Source: Paraburkholderia largidicola
GTDB lineage: Bacteria; Pseudomonadota; Gammaproteobacteria; Burkholderiales; Burkholderiaceae
Reading direction: 5' to 3'
Length of the DNA stretch: 64,000 nucleotides
NCBI RefSeq assembly: GCF_013426895.1
Contig: NZ_AP023175.1
Span: 930,001-994,000, forward strand
Shown: positions 25,246-35,055 of the stretch, piece by piece
Position numbering within the stretch: the stretch's first letter is position 1
Layout of the letters: each line of letters begins with the position of its first letter
Notes under the pieces: generated by a model
What the model saw: the letters and a program-made list of their open reading frames with translations, nothing else
Databases searched by the model: none
Told to the model about the DNA's origin: nothing
Program-made: the position numbers and the translations under genes

Positions 25246-26826
25246 ATGGCCGCCGCTGCCCGTGCCGCATCGGCTCGCGCTCCGCGCGCCGTCTGCGGCG
25301 CGGCGGGAAGGCTGTTGCAGCGTGCGTTGCTGCTCGCACTGGCGTTCTGCGCTGTGGCCGGGTTCGTCCCTTCCGCCTACGCCGCGCAATCCAGGGTGGC
25401 GCCAGGCAGCGTCGTGGTGATTCCCGTCGCAGGCGCCATCGGCCCCGCCACCGCCGATTTCATCGTGCGCGGCCTCGCCCGCGCCGCCGACGATCACGCC
25501 CAGCTCGCCATCCTGCAACTCGACACGCCGGGCGGGCTGGACACGTCGATGCGGCAAATCATCAAGGCGATTCTGGCGTCGCCCATCCCCGTCGCGACGT
25601 ATATCGCGCCAGGCGGCGCGCGCGCGGCGAGCGCGGGCACCTATATCACGTATGCAAGCCACATCGCGGCAATGGCGCCGGGCACCAATCTGGGCGCGGC
25701 GTCGCCCGTGCAACTGGGCATCGGCGGGCAGGATGCGCCGAAACCCGGCCAGCCGCCCGCATTGCCGGGCGCGACGCCTGCGTCCGGACCGGCCCAGAAG
25801 GACAACGCTGCATCCGGCGCGCTCCCGCTCGACAGTCAATCGACGGAGTTGCGCAAGCAGCTTCACGACGCGCAGGCGTATATCCGCGGTCTCGCGCAAC
25901 TGCGCGGTCGCAACGTCGACTGGGCCGAGCGCGCGGTGCGCGAAGCCGTGAGCCTGTCGGCACGCGACGCGCTCGAACAGAAGGTCGTCGACCTGATTGC
26001 GCGCGATATTCCCGACCTGCTGCGGCAACTCGACGGCCGCACCTACGATACGGCCGCGGGCGCGAAGCATCTGACGACGGCACACGCGCCCGTCGTCACG
26101 CTCGAAGCGGACTGGCGCAGCCACTTCCTCGCCGTCATCACCGATCCGAACGTGGCCTTGATCTTGCTGATGATCGGCATGTATGGCCTGTTCTTCGAGT
26201 TCGCGAATCCCGGCTTCGTGCTGCCCGGCGTGGCGGGCGCGATCAGCCTGCTGCTGGGTTTGTTCGCGCTGCAATTGCTGCCCGTCAATTACGTGGGTCT
26301 CGGTCTGATCTTCCTCGGCCTCGCGTTTCTGATTGCCGAAGCCTTTCTGCCGACCTTCGGCACGCTGGGCTTCGGCGGCATCGTTGCGTTCGCGATCGGC
26401 GCGCTGATGCTGATCGATACCGATGTGCCCGGCTACGGCGTTCCGCTGCCGATGATCGCCGCCGTCATCGTGTTCAGCGTGCTGTTCATCTTCGGCGTGT
26501 CGGGCATGGTGCTGCGCTCGCGGCGGCGGCCCGTGGTGACGGGCGCCGAGGCGATGATCGGCAGCGTCGGCGTGGTGCTGGACGACGGCCTCGTCGCGGA
26601 TACCCCGCAAGCCCGCGCCGATGGTCCGCAGGACAGCCCGCTCGACAGCCTGTTGCACGGCGAGCCTGACCGCATCGGCTGGGCGCGCGTGCATGGCGAG
26701 CGCTGGCGGGTGCGCAGCACGGCGCCGCTCGCGGCGGGCCACGCCGTACGCGTGACTGGGCGGCGCGGCCTGATGCTGACCGTGGTTCCCGCAAGCAATT
26801 CATCACAAGAGGGAGAACACACATGA
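25246..26826 (+). CDS. NfeD-family membrane serine protease (526 aa)
   Basis: A membrane-bound ClpP-class protease of the NfeD/STOPP group that works with an SPFH protein in membrane quality control. A signal sequence ([19 protein letters not shown]) is followed by the protease domain: [34 protein letters not shown], and [12 protein letters not shown] with the nucleophile Ser; the Lys of the usual Ser-Lys dyad should lie downstream but is not certain. Four to five membrane helices ([19 protein letters not shown] onwards) and a C-terminal OB-fold ([10 protein letters not shown] ... GERWRVRS) complete the long NfeD form. The start is uncertain: in-frame GTG at 25135 and ATG at 25171 are alternatives. 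Its stop overlaps the SPFH gene start (ATGA). Confidence 0.9.
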   Translation: MAAAARAASARAPRAVCGAAGRLLQRALLLALAFCAVAGFVPSAYAAQSRVAPGSVVVIPVAGAIGPATADFIVRGLARAADDHAQLAILQLDTPGGLDTSMRQIIKAILASPIPVATYIAPGGARAASAGTYITYASHIAAMAPGTNLGAASPVQLGIGGQDAPKPGQPPALPGATPASGPAQKDNAASGALPLDSQSTELRKQLHDAQAYIRGLAQLRGRNVDWAERAVREAVSLSARDALEQKVVDLIARDIPDLLRQLDGRTYDTAAGAKHLTTAHAPVVTLEADWRSHFLAVITDPNVALILLMIGMYGLFFEFANPGFVLPGVAGAISLLLGLFALQLLPVNYVGLGLIFLGLAFLIAEAFLPTFGTLGFGGIVAFAIGALMLIDTDVPGYGVPLPMIAAVIVFSVLFIFGVSGMVLRSRRRPVVTGAEAMIGSVGVVLDDGLVADTPQARADGPQDSPLDSLLHGEPDRIGWARVHGERWRVRSTAPLAAGHAVRVTGRRGLMLTVVPASNSSQEGEHT

Positions 26827-27602
26827 TCGGTTTCACTTTCGGCTTCGGCAGCATCCTGATTGTTCTGGCGATCGTGCTGGTCGCGTCGTCGGTGCGCGTG
26901 TTTCGCGAGTACGAGCGCGGCGTGGTGTTCATGCTCGGCCGCTTCTGGAAAGTCAAGGGGCCGGGTCTCGTGCTGATCATTCCCATCGTGCAGCAGGCGG
27001 TGCGGATGGATCTGCGCACCGTCGTGTTCGACGTGCCGCCGCAGGACGTGATCACGCGCGACAACGTGTCCGTCAAGGTCAATGCCGTCGTGTACTTTCG
27101 CGTCGTCGATCCGGAGCGCGCGGTGATTCAGGTCGCGCGCTACTTCGAAGCGACCAGCCAGCTGTCGCAGACCACGCTGCGCGCGGTGCTCGGCAAGCAT
27201 GAACTCGACGAACTGCTGTCCGAGCGCGAGCAGCTCAATACCGATATCCAGCGCGTGCTCGATGCGCAAACGGATGCGTGGGGCATCAAGGTATCGAATG
27301 TGGAAATCAAGCATGTCGACATCAACGAGACGATGATCCGCGCGATTGCGCGTCAGGCCGAAGCCGAGCGCGAGCGCCGCGCCAAGATCATTCATGCCGA
27401 GGGCGAGTTGCAGGCGTCCGAGAAATTGCTGCAGGCGGCACAGATGCTCGCGCAACAACCGCAGGCAATGACGTTGCGGTATTTGCAGACACTGACAACC
27501 ATTGCCGCCGACAAGAATTCGACCATCGTGTTTCCGTTACCCGTCGATCTGTTGACGGCCGTGATCGACCGGATGACCAAGCCTTCTCAGCATATGGGCT
27601 AG
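26823..27602 (+). CDS. SPFH/Band 7 (slipin) membrane protein (259 aa)
   Basis: A stomatin-like scaffold protein anchored by one N-terminal helix (residues 5-24) and forming membrane assemblies, usually cleaved by or acting with the NfeD protease. The SPFH domain is clear: [70 protein letters not shown] coiled coil follows (residues about 165-215, [24 protein letters not shown]). Length fits slipins (about 255). It overlaps the protease gene by 4 bp, so the two are co-translated. Confidence 0.94.
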   Translation: MIGFTFGFGSILIVLAIVLVASSVRVFREYERGVVFMLGRFWKVKGPGLVLIIPIVQQAVRMDLRTVVFDVPPQDVITRDNVSVKVNAVVYFRVVDPERAVIQVARYFEATSQLSQTTLRAVLGKHELDELLSEREQLNTDIQRVLDAQTDAWGIKVSNVEIKHVDINETMIRAIARQAEAERERRAKIIHAEGELQASEKLLQAAQMLAQQPQAMTLRYLQTLTTIAADKNSTIVFPLPVDLLTAVIDRMTKPSQHMG

Positions 27603-27728
27603 GCCGCGCCTGTCCGTGCGAATCTCGCTCAAACGTTCGAACACGAACGCGCCTGAAGCATGCATGAACCACGCCTCCAGCGCGGCGATAGATGCAAACT
27701 GAGCAACGGTTCATTTCAGTTCCGAACC

Positions 27729-27757
27729 TTACTCATTGCAAATACAGAACCTAGAAT
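27729..27757 (+). promoter_or_regulatory. Putative sigma-70 promoter of the DUF4148 gene
   Basis: TTACTC and TAGAAT are separated by 17 bp in an unusually AT-rich stretch, ending 33 bp before the ATG. The -10 box is good and the -35 box modest. Confidence 0.5.
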
Positions 27758-27790
27758 AAAAGGGTCATCCTAACTTTTCAGGCCCTTGCC

Positions 27791-28039
27791 ATGAAGCTGA
27801 TTCCTCGTATGGTTCTGGGCGCGCTTATCGGCGTCGCAGCCGTATCGTCCGCATTTGCGCAGACGCGCGTCTATGATCAGAACACCCCCAAGACCCGCGC
27901 CGAAGTGAAGGCGGATCTCGTCGAATGGCGCAAGGCGGGCTACGATCCGCTCGACTGGATCAACTACCCGGCCAACGCCATCGCCGCCGGCCGCGTCGTC
28001 GCGCAACGCCGCGCGCAGGCCCAAGGCACGCAACAGTAA
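27791..28039 (+). CDS. DUF4148 small exported protein (82 aa)
   Basis: A member of a family that is abundant and paralogous in Burkholderia; the function is unknown. Residues 1-23 are a Sec signal peptide ending in SSAFA-Q. The mature part has the family core TRAEVKADLVEWRKAGYDPLDW and a short Gln/Arg-rich tail. Probably periplasmic. It is a single gene with its own promoter, followed by a GC-rich hairpin. No Cys residues. Confidence 0.88.
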   Translation: MKLIPRMVLGALIGVAAVSSAFAQTRVYDQNTPKTRAEVKADLVEWRKAGYDPLDWINYPANAIAAGRVVAQRRAQAQGTQQ

Positions 28040-28049
28040 TACCGATGGA

Positions 28050-28082
28050 TGCGAGACGCGCTCATTCAACGCGCGCCTCGCA
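28050..28082 (+). terminator. GC-rich hairpin after the DUF4148 gene
   Basis: TGCGAGACGCGC (28050-28061) pairs with GCGCGCCTCGCA (28071-28082), 12 bp with one mismatch and a 9-nt loop. It starts 11 bp after the stop codon. There is no T-tract, so termination efficiency is uncertain. Confidence 0.5.
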
Positions 28083-28505
28083 TTGCATTGCCCGTTGAGA
28101 CGTTCAACACGGCTTTGCGCGCGGTGTTCGTCATGACATTGCGCAAGGCCGCTTTCGCCGCGCTTCCTTCCTTTCCGCTCCCCTCGCAATCCAACCTGAT
28201 GCGCCGCGTCAGGTATCATCACGCCCCTCGCCAGCAAAACGCACCCGGGCGCCGCCCGTTGCCGCGGCGCGCTCGCGCGCACGTCCAGACTGTTGCATGG
28301 GCTCCACGCGCACGCGGCAAATGCGGTATTTACTGACCAATCGTGATTAAATCCGCCCGTGGCGTCATGATGGTCGATGCAGCGGCGAGCCCGCGTGCGT
28401 CGCCATGCGGGACGGGGCGTCACCGCGTGGCAGATTGAGCGCGGCAGAGACGGCAACACGACAAGCAGTGACCAACGACATTTCAAACGACGAGAGACTC
28501 GGCTC
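28083..28505. other. Leader/intergenic region before the purine permease
   Basis: About 420 bp without a supported gene. Frames that cross it on both strands lack ribosome sites; I see no purine-riboswitch consensus. The permease promoter must be here but is not obvious. Confidence 0.45.
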
Positions 28506-29807
28506 ATGGACTCCGTAAAACGGTATTTCGGCTTTGACGAAGCGGGCACGACCCTGCGCGTGGAAGTGCTGGCAGGTGTGACCACCTTCCTCACGATGGC
28601 CTACATCATCTTCGTCAATCCGGCGATTCTCGGCGATGCCGGCATGCCGAAAGACTCGGTGTTCGTCGCGACCTGCCTGGTCGCAGCGCTCGCGTCGCTC
28701 ATCATGGGCTTCTATGCGAACTACCCGATTGCCTGCGCGCCGGGCATGGGCCTGAATGCGTACTTCGCGTACACGGTCGTCAAGGGGATGGGCTTCACAT
28801 GGCAGGCCGCGCTCGGCGCGGTGTTCATCTCCGGCTGCCTGTTCCTGATCGTGACGCTGTTCCGCGTGCGCGAGGTGATCGTCAACGGCATTCCGCATTC
28901 GATACGCGTCGCGATCACCGGCGGCATCGGTCTCTTTCTCGCGATCATCTCGTTGAAGACGGCGGGCATCGTGACGGGCAATCCGGCGACGCTCGTCACG
29001 CTCGGCAACCTGCACGACCCGCACGTGGTGCTGGCCATCATTGGCTTCTTCGCGATCGTCACGCTGGACGTTCTGCGCGTGCGCGGGGCGATACTGATCG
29101 GTATCGTCGGCGTGACGATCTTGAGCTTCTTCTTTGGCGGCAACCAGTTTCACGGCATCGTGTCGGTGCCGCCGTCGATCTCGCCGACGCTGTTCCAGCT
29201 CGACGTGAAGGCTGCGTTGTCGACGGGCGTGCTGAATGTGATTCTGGTGTTCTTCCTCGTCGAACTGTTCGATGCGACGGGCACGCTGATGGGTGTCGCG
29301 AATCGCGCGGGGTTGCTGGTGCATGGCAAGATGCATCGTTTGAACCGCGCACTGCTGGCGGATAGTACGGCGATCCTTGCAGGGTCGGTGCTGGGTACGT
29401 CGTCGACGACGGCTTATATCGAGAGCGCTTCGGGTGTGCAGGCGGGTGGACGCACGGGTGTCACCGCGATTACGGTTGCTGTGCTGTTCTTGCTGGCGCT
29501 GTTCTTTGCGCCGCTGGCGGGGGTCGTGCCGGGTTATGCCACGGCGCCGGCTTTGCTGTATGTGTCGTGTCTCATGCTGCGGGAGATGGCTGATCTGCCA
29601 TGGGATGATGCGACTGAAGTCGTGCCTGCGGCGCTGACTGCTCTGATGATGCCTTTCACCTATTCCATTGCTAATGGGGTGGCGTTTGGGTTTATTTCTT
29701 ATGCTGGGCTGAAGTTGCTGACTGGGCGTGCGCGGCAGGTGAAGCTCGTTGTGTGGGTTATTGCTGCTGTGTTTTTGTTCCGGTTTTTTTATCTTGGATC
29801 GGAGTGA
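28506..29807 (+). CDS. NCS2-family purine permease, AzgA/GhxP-like (433 aa)
   Basis: A proton-coupled importer of hypoxanthine, guanine or adenine in the inner membrane, with 12-14 predicted membrane segments. Characteristic of the AzgA branch are FGFDEAGTTLRVEVLAGVTTFLTMAYIIFVNP at the N-terminus (residues 7 onward), CAPGMGLNAYFAY, and LFDATGTLMGVANRAG in the middle, then SSTTAYIESASGVQAGGRTG near residue 300, which forms the substrate-binding region. Length is normal. An internal ATG is chosen; the longer frame begins within the non-coding leader. Palindrome copy B begins directly after its stop codon. Confidence 0.92.
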   Translation: MDSVKRYFGFDEAGTTLRVEVLAGVTTFLTMAYIIFVNPAILGDAGMPKDSVFVATCLVAALASLIMGFYANYPIACAPGMGLNAYFAYTVVKGMGFTWQAALGAVFISGCLFLIVTLFRVREVIVNGIPHSIRVAITGGIGLFLAIISLKTAGIVTGNPATLVTLGNLHDPHVVLAIIGFFAIVTLDVLRVRGAILIGIVGVTILSFFFGGNQFHGIVSVPPSISPTLFQLDVKAALSTGVLNVILVFFLVELFDATGTLMGVANRAGLLVHGKMHRLNRALLADSTAILAGSVLGTSSTTAYIESASGVQAGGRTGVTAITVAVLFLLALFFAPLAGVVPGYATAPALLYVSCLMLREMADLPWDDATEVVPAALTALMMPFTYSIANGVAFGFISYAGLKLLTGRARQVKLVVWVIAAVFLFRFFYLGSE

Positions 29808-30616
29808 GTTTTTTTGTCTGCGACGCTGGGGGAGACTTGCGCGGCTTCCGCGGTTTGCGGTTTGTACTTCACGCGTCGTTGTTTGATGTTCTGGCCTTTG
29901 CGCTGGCATCCGCGGCTTGACTTCTTGCTTTAGGCGTTGGTGTTCGGTGTGTTTGCCTTTGCGCTGGCATCCGCGTGATGTTATTGGTTCGCAAGCGTTG
30001 CCCCTGTGCGGGGCGGCACCTACTTTTCTTTGCCGCCGCAAAGAAAAGTAGGCAAAAGAAAGCGGCTCACACCGCCAGCCCATCTTCTTATCCACGGGCC
30101 CCCAACGTCCCCATCCTTCACTCGGCAGCATTTCTGTTGGCGTGCGTTGCCCACGCTTCGAATGACCGCCTCACCCACTTCGAACACCCGTGCCTGGGCC
30201 AGCGGCAGCGAATGGTATGTGCCGCCCAGGTGGCAAACTGTGTGTAGGTTGTCGCGCCGGATAGCCTGGCGCTCTTACAGCTTGGGGCGCATGCGCTATC
30301 GGTCCGAAGTGAGGCGGGTGGAGTACTTCGGCCTACACACAGTTTGCCACCTGGGCGGCGGTGGAATGTCTGGTGGGGAGTGATGTAACTCGGGTGCGTG
30401 AAGCGGGTGAGGCGCGCGACAAGAGCGCTGGCAACGAGCGTGGGTCACGTGGTTGCCGTGTGAAGCGTAAGAACCTGTGGGGGCCCTCAGGCAAACACTG
30501 GAACTGGCGGTGTGAGCCGCTTTCTTTTGCCTACTTTTCTTTGCGGCGGCAAAGAAAAGTAGGTGCCGCCCCGCACAGGGGCAACGCGTGAAGCACGCTA
30601 ACAAACCGCGGATGCC
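29808..30616. repeat. Long nested palindrome element, copy B (inverted)
   Basis: GTTTTTTTGTCTGCGACGCTG follows the permease stop directly. A tandem flank repeats CTTTGCGCTGGCATCCGCG (near 29897 and 29959), and the core spans 29966-30616 (651 bp). The central 84 bp and both inner arms read as the reverse complement of copies A, C and D (CTATCGGTCCG instead of CGGACCGATAG), so this copy is inverted. Its left end is of the GGTTCGCAAGCG type and its right end is like CGTGAAGCACG. It lies between convergent genes. Short open frames inside are repeat-derived and not listed as genes. Confidence 0.9.
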
Positions 30617-30697
30617 AGCGAAAAGGCAAACTGCGGATACGCGCGCAAAGCCCAGAACAACCAAAACCAAACCAAAGCACCGCGCCGCCAAGGCGCC

Positions 30698-30988
30698 CTA
30701 ATTCCGCCAATTAGCCTCATAAAACCGCACATACCCGCTACGCAAAACAACGCACTGAGCCCGCGTCTCAGACAGCAGACGCCTTGTAGCGGCCTCAATC
30801 CTTTCGCGATGCGTCGAAAACGCACCCATCATGTCTTCCAGGCGCGGAGACGCCGCCCCAAAGTGATCCTCCAGAGCCTCGGCGGTGATCATGCATTCCA
30901 CCCTTTGCCCATCGACCATAGCCGGAAACGCCAGAGTCAGCTCGCGCCCCGAGTACTCAGGGACTTCTTTCGGGAAATTGATCTGCAT
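30698..30988 (-). CDS. DUF1488-like small protein (96 aa)
   Basis: A small cytosolic protein resembling the DUF1488 family, of unknown function. The core pattern is visible: LTLAFPAMVDGQRVECMITAEALEDHFGA followed by AFSTHRERIEAATRRLL and a strand near the end (VVLRSGYVRFYE). I chose the ATG preceded by CCAAGGTG with 6 nt spacing; a GTG eight codons earlier is possible. It faces the end of palindrome copy B, which separates it from the convergent purine permease. Confidence 0.75.
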   Translation of the reverse strand: MQINFPKEVPEYSGRELTLAFPAMVDGQRVECMITAEALEDHFGAASPRLEDMMGAFSTHRERIEAATRRLLSETRAQCVVLRSGYVRFYEANWRN

Positions 30989-31296
30989 GGGAACACCTTG
31001 GTCGAACGACACCGCCGAGGACCGCGCGTGCCCCTGTTCAAGCCTCCGTTATGGATCGCAGCGCGGGCTGTCAACCGCGAACACGCGCCGCTATCGCGCG
31101 CGCCCACAGTTGATTTCAACACTGTAGACGACTTCCGGCGCGCCGCAAGTTTTGTTTCGCCACACGCCAGCATGGTGCCGCCATGCACTGCGAAACGGCA
31201 CCAAACCCGGACAAAAAGGCGTCACCAACCCCGAACCATCGCCCGCGCAACAGCCCCTCAAAATGCGGCAGCGCAGCGAAACGACGCGCCCAAAAC

Positions 31297-31563
31297 CTAA
31301 AACTGGGTCGGCAGATGCGGATGATGTTCGTGCGGGCCGATATCGTCGGCGGGATGCTCGGGTGGCGTCTTGTCAGGAAGGTCCCGCGGCCACAGCGTCA
31401 GCATCGTCACGCACCCCACGATGCCGATCACAATCGCGATCACGCCCGTCCAGATCTCGTTGTCCAGGTAGTTCAGCGAACCGTGGATCGACAGTCCAAT
31501 GCCGCCCAGTGCGATGAAGATCGCAAGCGTGGCGAGGACGACTCTCAATTCCATGCTCACCAT
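31297..31563 (-). CDS. Small two-helix membrane protein (88 aa)
   Basis: Function not recognised. Two hydrophobic segments (about residues 7-28, VVLATLAIFIALGGIGLSI, and 38-58, TGVIAIVIGIVGCVTMLTL) are joined by a short polar turn, with a hydrophilic, His/Pro-rich tail (PHEHHPHLP). The start is the ATG after CGAGGAGAACGTC, an excellent ribosome site. Probably inner membrane. The His-rich tail could bind metal, which would suit the iron-related genes nearby, but that is speculation. Confidence 0.7.
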   Translation of the reverse strand: MVSMELRVVLATLAIFIALGGIGLSIHGSLNYLDNEIWTGVIAIVIGIVGCVTMLTLWPRDLPDKTPPEHPADDIGPHEHHPHLPTQF

Positions 31564-31869
31564 GACGTTCTCCTCGAAATGGCGCTGTCCGGGACTCGTG
31601 AACATCGTCCCAGCGTCGGCACGCGGCGCGAACGCATGCCTGTCTACGATCATTGCACTTCTGTGCCAGAAGGCAAGCGGAACACGCGCCGCGCGTCCTC
31701 CTGTAAGATGGACCGGCATGAGCCGGCACAGACCGGTGGCCTTCCCGGCTGGCGCAGCCCGACTGCGCAGCTTTCATCAGGCAAGCGGTGCTGCACTGCA
31801 AGAGCGACATGCTCGCTCCCTTTCTCTGCGGAAAGCAGCACGCAGAATGCACAACATCGGAGACATGCA
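31564..31869. other. Divergent intergenic region, small membrane protein / AcoR-type regulator
   Basis: 306 bp holding the promoters of the two divergent genes. Long open frames extend the regulator backwards through it but have no ribosome site. No clear operator was seen. Confidence 0.45.
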
Positions 31870-33816
31870 GTGACCCAACGTTCCGTCACGCCGTCCGTCA
31901 CGGGCCGCGCCGATGTGCTCGCGCAGGCGCATGCGCGCTCGCGCCAGTTCGGCCTGCGCGCGTCCGAGGCGCCCGACTTCCATCCGCTGCGGCCGCTCGC
32001 GCTGCGCGATCTCGTCGACTGCAACCGCTCCCTGTACGCGCACGCCTTGCCCGTGATGGAAACACTGCATGCGCAGATCGTCGATACCGACAGCATGGTG
32101 CTGCTCACCGACAGCAACGGCGTGATCCTGCACAGTCTCGGCGATAGCGATTTCGTCGAGAAAGCCGAACGCGTCGCGCTGTGTCCGGGCGTGTCGTGGT
32201 CCGAAGCGCATCGCGGCACGAATGCCGTCGGCACCGCGCTCGCCGAAGGCCAGCCGACCGTCGTGCACGGCGGCGAACATTTTCTGCAGGCCAATCGCAT
32301 CCTGACCTGCTCGTGCGCGCCGATCGCCGATCCCTATGGCCGCACCATCGGCGCGCTCGACGTGAGCGGCGACCCGCGCGGCTTTCACAAGCACACGCTG
32401 GCGCTCGTGCGCATGTCGGCGCAGATCATCGAAAACCAGCTGTTCGCGAACCAGTTCGGCGATGCCGTGCGGGTGCGCTTTCATGCGCGCAGCGAGTTCA
32501 TCGGCACGCTGTTCGAAGGGCTCGCCGCATTCGGCGCGGACGGCGCGCTGCTCGCCGCGAACCGCAGCGCGCTGTTCCAGTTCGGCCGCCCACTCGACAC
32601 GCTGTTCGGCCAACCCTTCGAAATGCTGTTCGGCACGGCATTTCCGGCCGCGCTCCAGCAGGCGTTGCGCACACCAGGCGAATGTCTGACGCTGATGCTG
32701 CCAAGCGGCGTGCGCGTGCTCGCACGCGCGGAATACGCCGCGCGCCCCGCGTTTTCCGCCGATTCGAGCGGCCCACGCACCGCGACGCCGTCAGCTGTCG
32801 CGCCGGCCACGGCCAGGCCGCGCACCGCCGCCATCACCTTCGCCACGCTCGACACGGGCGACGCGCGGATGGCGGCCGTCCTCGATCGCGTCGAGAAGGT
32901 GCGAGGCCGCGACATTGCGCTGCTCGTGCTCGGCAAGACGGGCACCGGCAAGGAATGGCTCGCACGCGCCATGCACGAAGAATCACCGCGCCGCGACGCG
33001 CCGTTCGTCGCCGTCAATTGCGCCTCGCTGCCCGATACGCTGATCGAAGCGGAACTGTTCGGCTATGAGGACGGCGCCTTCACAGGCGCGAAAAAACGCG
33101 GCAACGTCGGCAAGATCGTGCAGGCCGACGGCGGCACGCTGTTTCTCGACGAAATCGGCGATATGCCGCTCGCGCAGCAGGTGCGTCTGATGCGCGTGCT
33201 GCAGGAACGCTGCGTCGTGCCGCTCGGCGGCACGCGCGCGGTGCCCGTCGACGTGCGGATCGTCTGCGCGACGCACCGCAACCTGCGCGCAATGATCGAA
33301 GAAGGCACGTTCCGCGAAGACCTGTATTACCGGATCAACGGCCTCGTCGTCACGCTGCCCGCGCTCGCCGAACGTACGGATCTGCCCGTGCTCGTCGAGC
33401 GGATTCTGTCGCGGCTGCGTAACGACGAGCCCGACAACGAACGCATGCCCACGCGCGTATCGGCGGACGTGCTCGAATTTTTCGCGCGCTGCCGCTGGCC
33501 GGGCAATCTGCGCCAGCTGGCAAACGTGCTGCGCACGGCGAGCATCATGGCCGAAGGCGCCGCCGAAATCGACGTCGAACATTTGCCCGACGATTTCCTG
33601 CACGACTGCGAGCCCGCACGCGACGAGCCGCTGCACGCGCTGTCAGCCGTCGAATCCTCCGCGCCGTCGCGGCCCGCGCGCATGGAAGAGTTGCAAGCGA
33701 CGCTGATCGAGCAGACGCTCGCGCGCAACAACGGCAATATCTCGGCGGCAGCGCGTGAGCTTGGACTCGCGCGCAACACGGTCTACCGCTACATGCGCAT
33801 CCGCACGACCCACTGA
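31870..33816 (+). CDS. Sigma-54-dependent activator, AcoR family (648 aa)
   Basis: An enhancer-binding protein that opens sigma-54 promoters by ATP hydrolysis. The N-terminal 300 residues hold a GAF-type sensor (TDSNGVILHSLGD; VSWSEAHRGTNAVGTALAEGQP; SCSCAPIADPYGRTIGALDVSG is typical of AcoR). The AAA+ domain follows with Walker A GKTGTGKEW, the sigma-54 contact loop GAFTGA, Walker B GGTLFLDEIGDMP, and the arginine finger segment FREDLYYRINGL. A Fis-type helix-turn-helix ends the protein (NNGNISAAARELGLARNTVYRY). The GTG start follows CGGAGAC; there is no in-frame ATG with a ribosome site. The target is unknown: no acetoin or alcohol genes adjoin. Confidence 0.92.
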   Translation: MTQRSVTPSVTGRADVLAQAHARSRQFGLRASEAPDFHPLRPLALRDLVDCNRSLYAHALPVMETLHAQIVDTDSMVLLTDSNGVILHSLGDSDFVEKAERVALCPGVSWSEAHRGTNAVGTALAEGQPTVVHGGEHFLQANRILTCSCAPIADPYGRTIGALDVSGDPRGFHKHTLALVRMSAQIIENQLFANQFGDAVRVRFHARSEFIGTLFEGLAAFGADGALLAANRSALFQFGRPLDTLFGQPFEMLFGTAFPAALQQALRTPGECLTLMLPSGVRVLARAEYAARPAFSADSSGPRTATPSAVAPATARPRTAAITFATLDTGDARMAAVLDRVEKVRGRDIALLVLGKTGTGKEWLARAMHEESPRRDAPFVAVNCASLPDTLIEAELFGYEDGAFTGAKKRGNVGKIVQADGGTLFLDEIGDMPLAQQVRLMRVLQERCVVPLGGTRAVPVDVRIVCATHRNLRAMIEEGTFREDLYYRINGLVVTLPALAERTDLPVLVERILSRLRNDEPDNERMPTRVSADVLEFFARCRWPGNLRQLANVLRTASIMAEGAAEIDVEHLPDDFLHDCEPARDEPLHALSAVESSAPSRPARMEELQATLIEQTLARNNGNISAAARELGLARNTVYRYMRIRTTH

Positions 33817-33913
33817 ACGCCCATTCCGCTCTTCTGCCCGCAGCGCGCCGCCCCGCGCTGCGTTAAGCTTCGTCCTGACCCCACGAATATCGACTCTGGT
33901 CGCGCATCGACGG

Positions 33914-35050
33914 ATGGCCTCCCGGCACGAACTCAAACGCTATCGCACGAACCTCGCCGACGAACTCGACAGCGCCGCGCTGTACGAAACGCTGTCGCGC
34001 GTCGAAAAAGATCCGCAGCGCCGCACGCTGTTCACGCAGCTCGCGAGCGCGGAGCGCGTGCACGCGAACCTCTGGGCCAACAAGCTGCACGCGAACGGCG
34101 CGCGCGTGCCGCCGCACCGCTACAGCCTCAAGACACATCTGATGCGCGGCCTGATTCATACGCTCGGGCCGAAGTTCGTGCTGCCGTCGCTGGCCGCCGC
34201 CGAATATGCAGACCGCGACAAGTACGCGAACCAGCCCGACGCCGCGCAGCTGTCGAAGGACGAGCAGCATCACGCCGCCCTGATGCAGCAGATCGTCGCC
34301 GATGTCAAAGGGCCGCAGACATCGCCCTCGAAAGGCGCGCAGATCGCAGCCGCCGAGTCGTGGCATCGCAACGTGACGTCGGGCAACGATCTGCGCGCGG
34401 CCGTGCTCGGCGCGAACGACGGTCTGGTGTCGAACTTCTGCCTGATCATGGGCGTCGCGGGTGCGGGCACAGGAAACAAGGCGATCCTGCTGACGGCGCT
34501 GGCCGGGCTGATTGCGGGCGCGTGCTCGATGGCGCTCGGCGAGTGGCTGTCGGTGACGAATGCGCGCGAACTGGCGCGCACCCAGATCGCGAAAGAAGCC
34601 GACGAAATCGAACACACGCCCGAAGCCGAACAGCATGAACTGGCGCTGATCTTCCAGTCGAAAGGCATCGATGCCGACGAGGCGAAGCGCGTCGCCGAAC
34701 AGCTGATGCGTGACAAGCAGAAAGCCCTCGACACGCTGACGCGCGAAGAACTCGGTCTCGATCCTTCGGAACTGGGCGGCAATCCGTGGACGGCGGCGGG
34801 CGTGTCGTTCTGCCTGTTCTCGCTGGGCGCGATTTTTCCGGCGATGCCCTTTCTGTGGACGCACGGCACGGCGGCAATCGTGCAGTGCGTCGCGTTGAGC
34901 GCGTTCGGGCTGGCGGCCGTCGGCGTCTTCACGTCGCTCTTCAACGGACGCGGCGCCGCGTTCTCGGCCTCCCGTCAGATCGTGATCGGGTTGATCGCGG
35001 CCGCCTTCACGTTCGGCGTCGGGCGGATTCTGGGCGTATCCATTTCGTGA
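33914..35050 (+). CDS. MbfA-type membrane-bound ferritin / VIT1-like iron exporter (378 aa)
   Basis: A two-domain protein: an N-terminal ferritin-like domain (residues about 5-140) with di-iron ligands in ELDSAALYETL, ERVHANLW (ExxH), LAAAEYADRD and DEQHHAAL (ExxH), then a CCC1/VIT1 membrane domain (SGNDLRAAVLGANDGLVSNFCLIMG; GACSMALGEWLSV; three further helices to the C-terminus). In Agrobacterium and Bradyrhizobium MbfA exports iron and protects against peroxide stress under Irr control. I chose the ATG at the beginning of the domain because the longer frame overlaps the previous gene. A ferredoxin gene follows at once. Confidence 0.88.
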   Translation: MASRHELKRYRTNLADELDSAALYETLSRVEKDPQRRTLFTQLASAERVHANLWANKLHANGARVPPHRYSLKTHLMRGLIHTLGPKFVLPSLAAAEYADRDKYANQPDAAQLSKDEQHHAALMQQIVADVKGPQTSPSKGAQIAAAESWHRNVTSGNDLRAAVLGANDGLVSNFCLIMGVAGAGTGNKAILLTALAGLIAGACSMALGEWLSVTNARELARTQIAKEADEIEHTPEAEQHELALIFQSKGIDADEAKRVAEQLMRDKQKALDTLTREELGLDPSELGGNPWTAAGVSFCLFSLGAIFPAMPFLWTHGTAAIVQCVALSAFGLAAVGVFTSLFNGRGAAFSASRQIVIGLIAAAFTFGVGRILGVSIS

Positions 35051-35055
35051 GCGCC

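Noticed and set aside
28083..28505. Purine riboswitch before the purine permease
   Set aside because: The leader is GC-rich and no purine-riboswitch core or pairing could be recognised.
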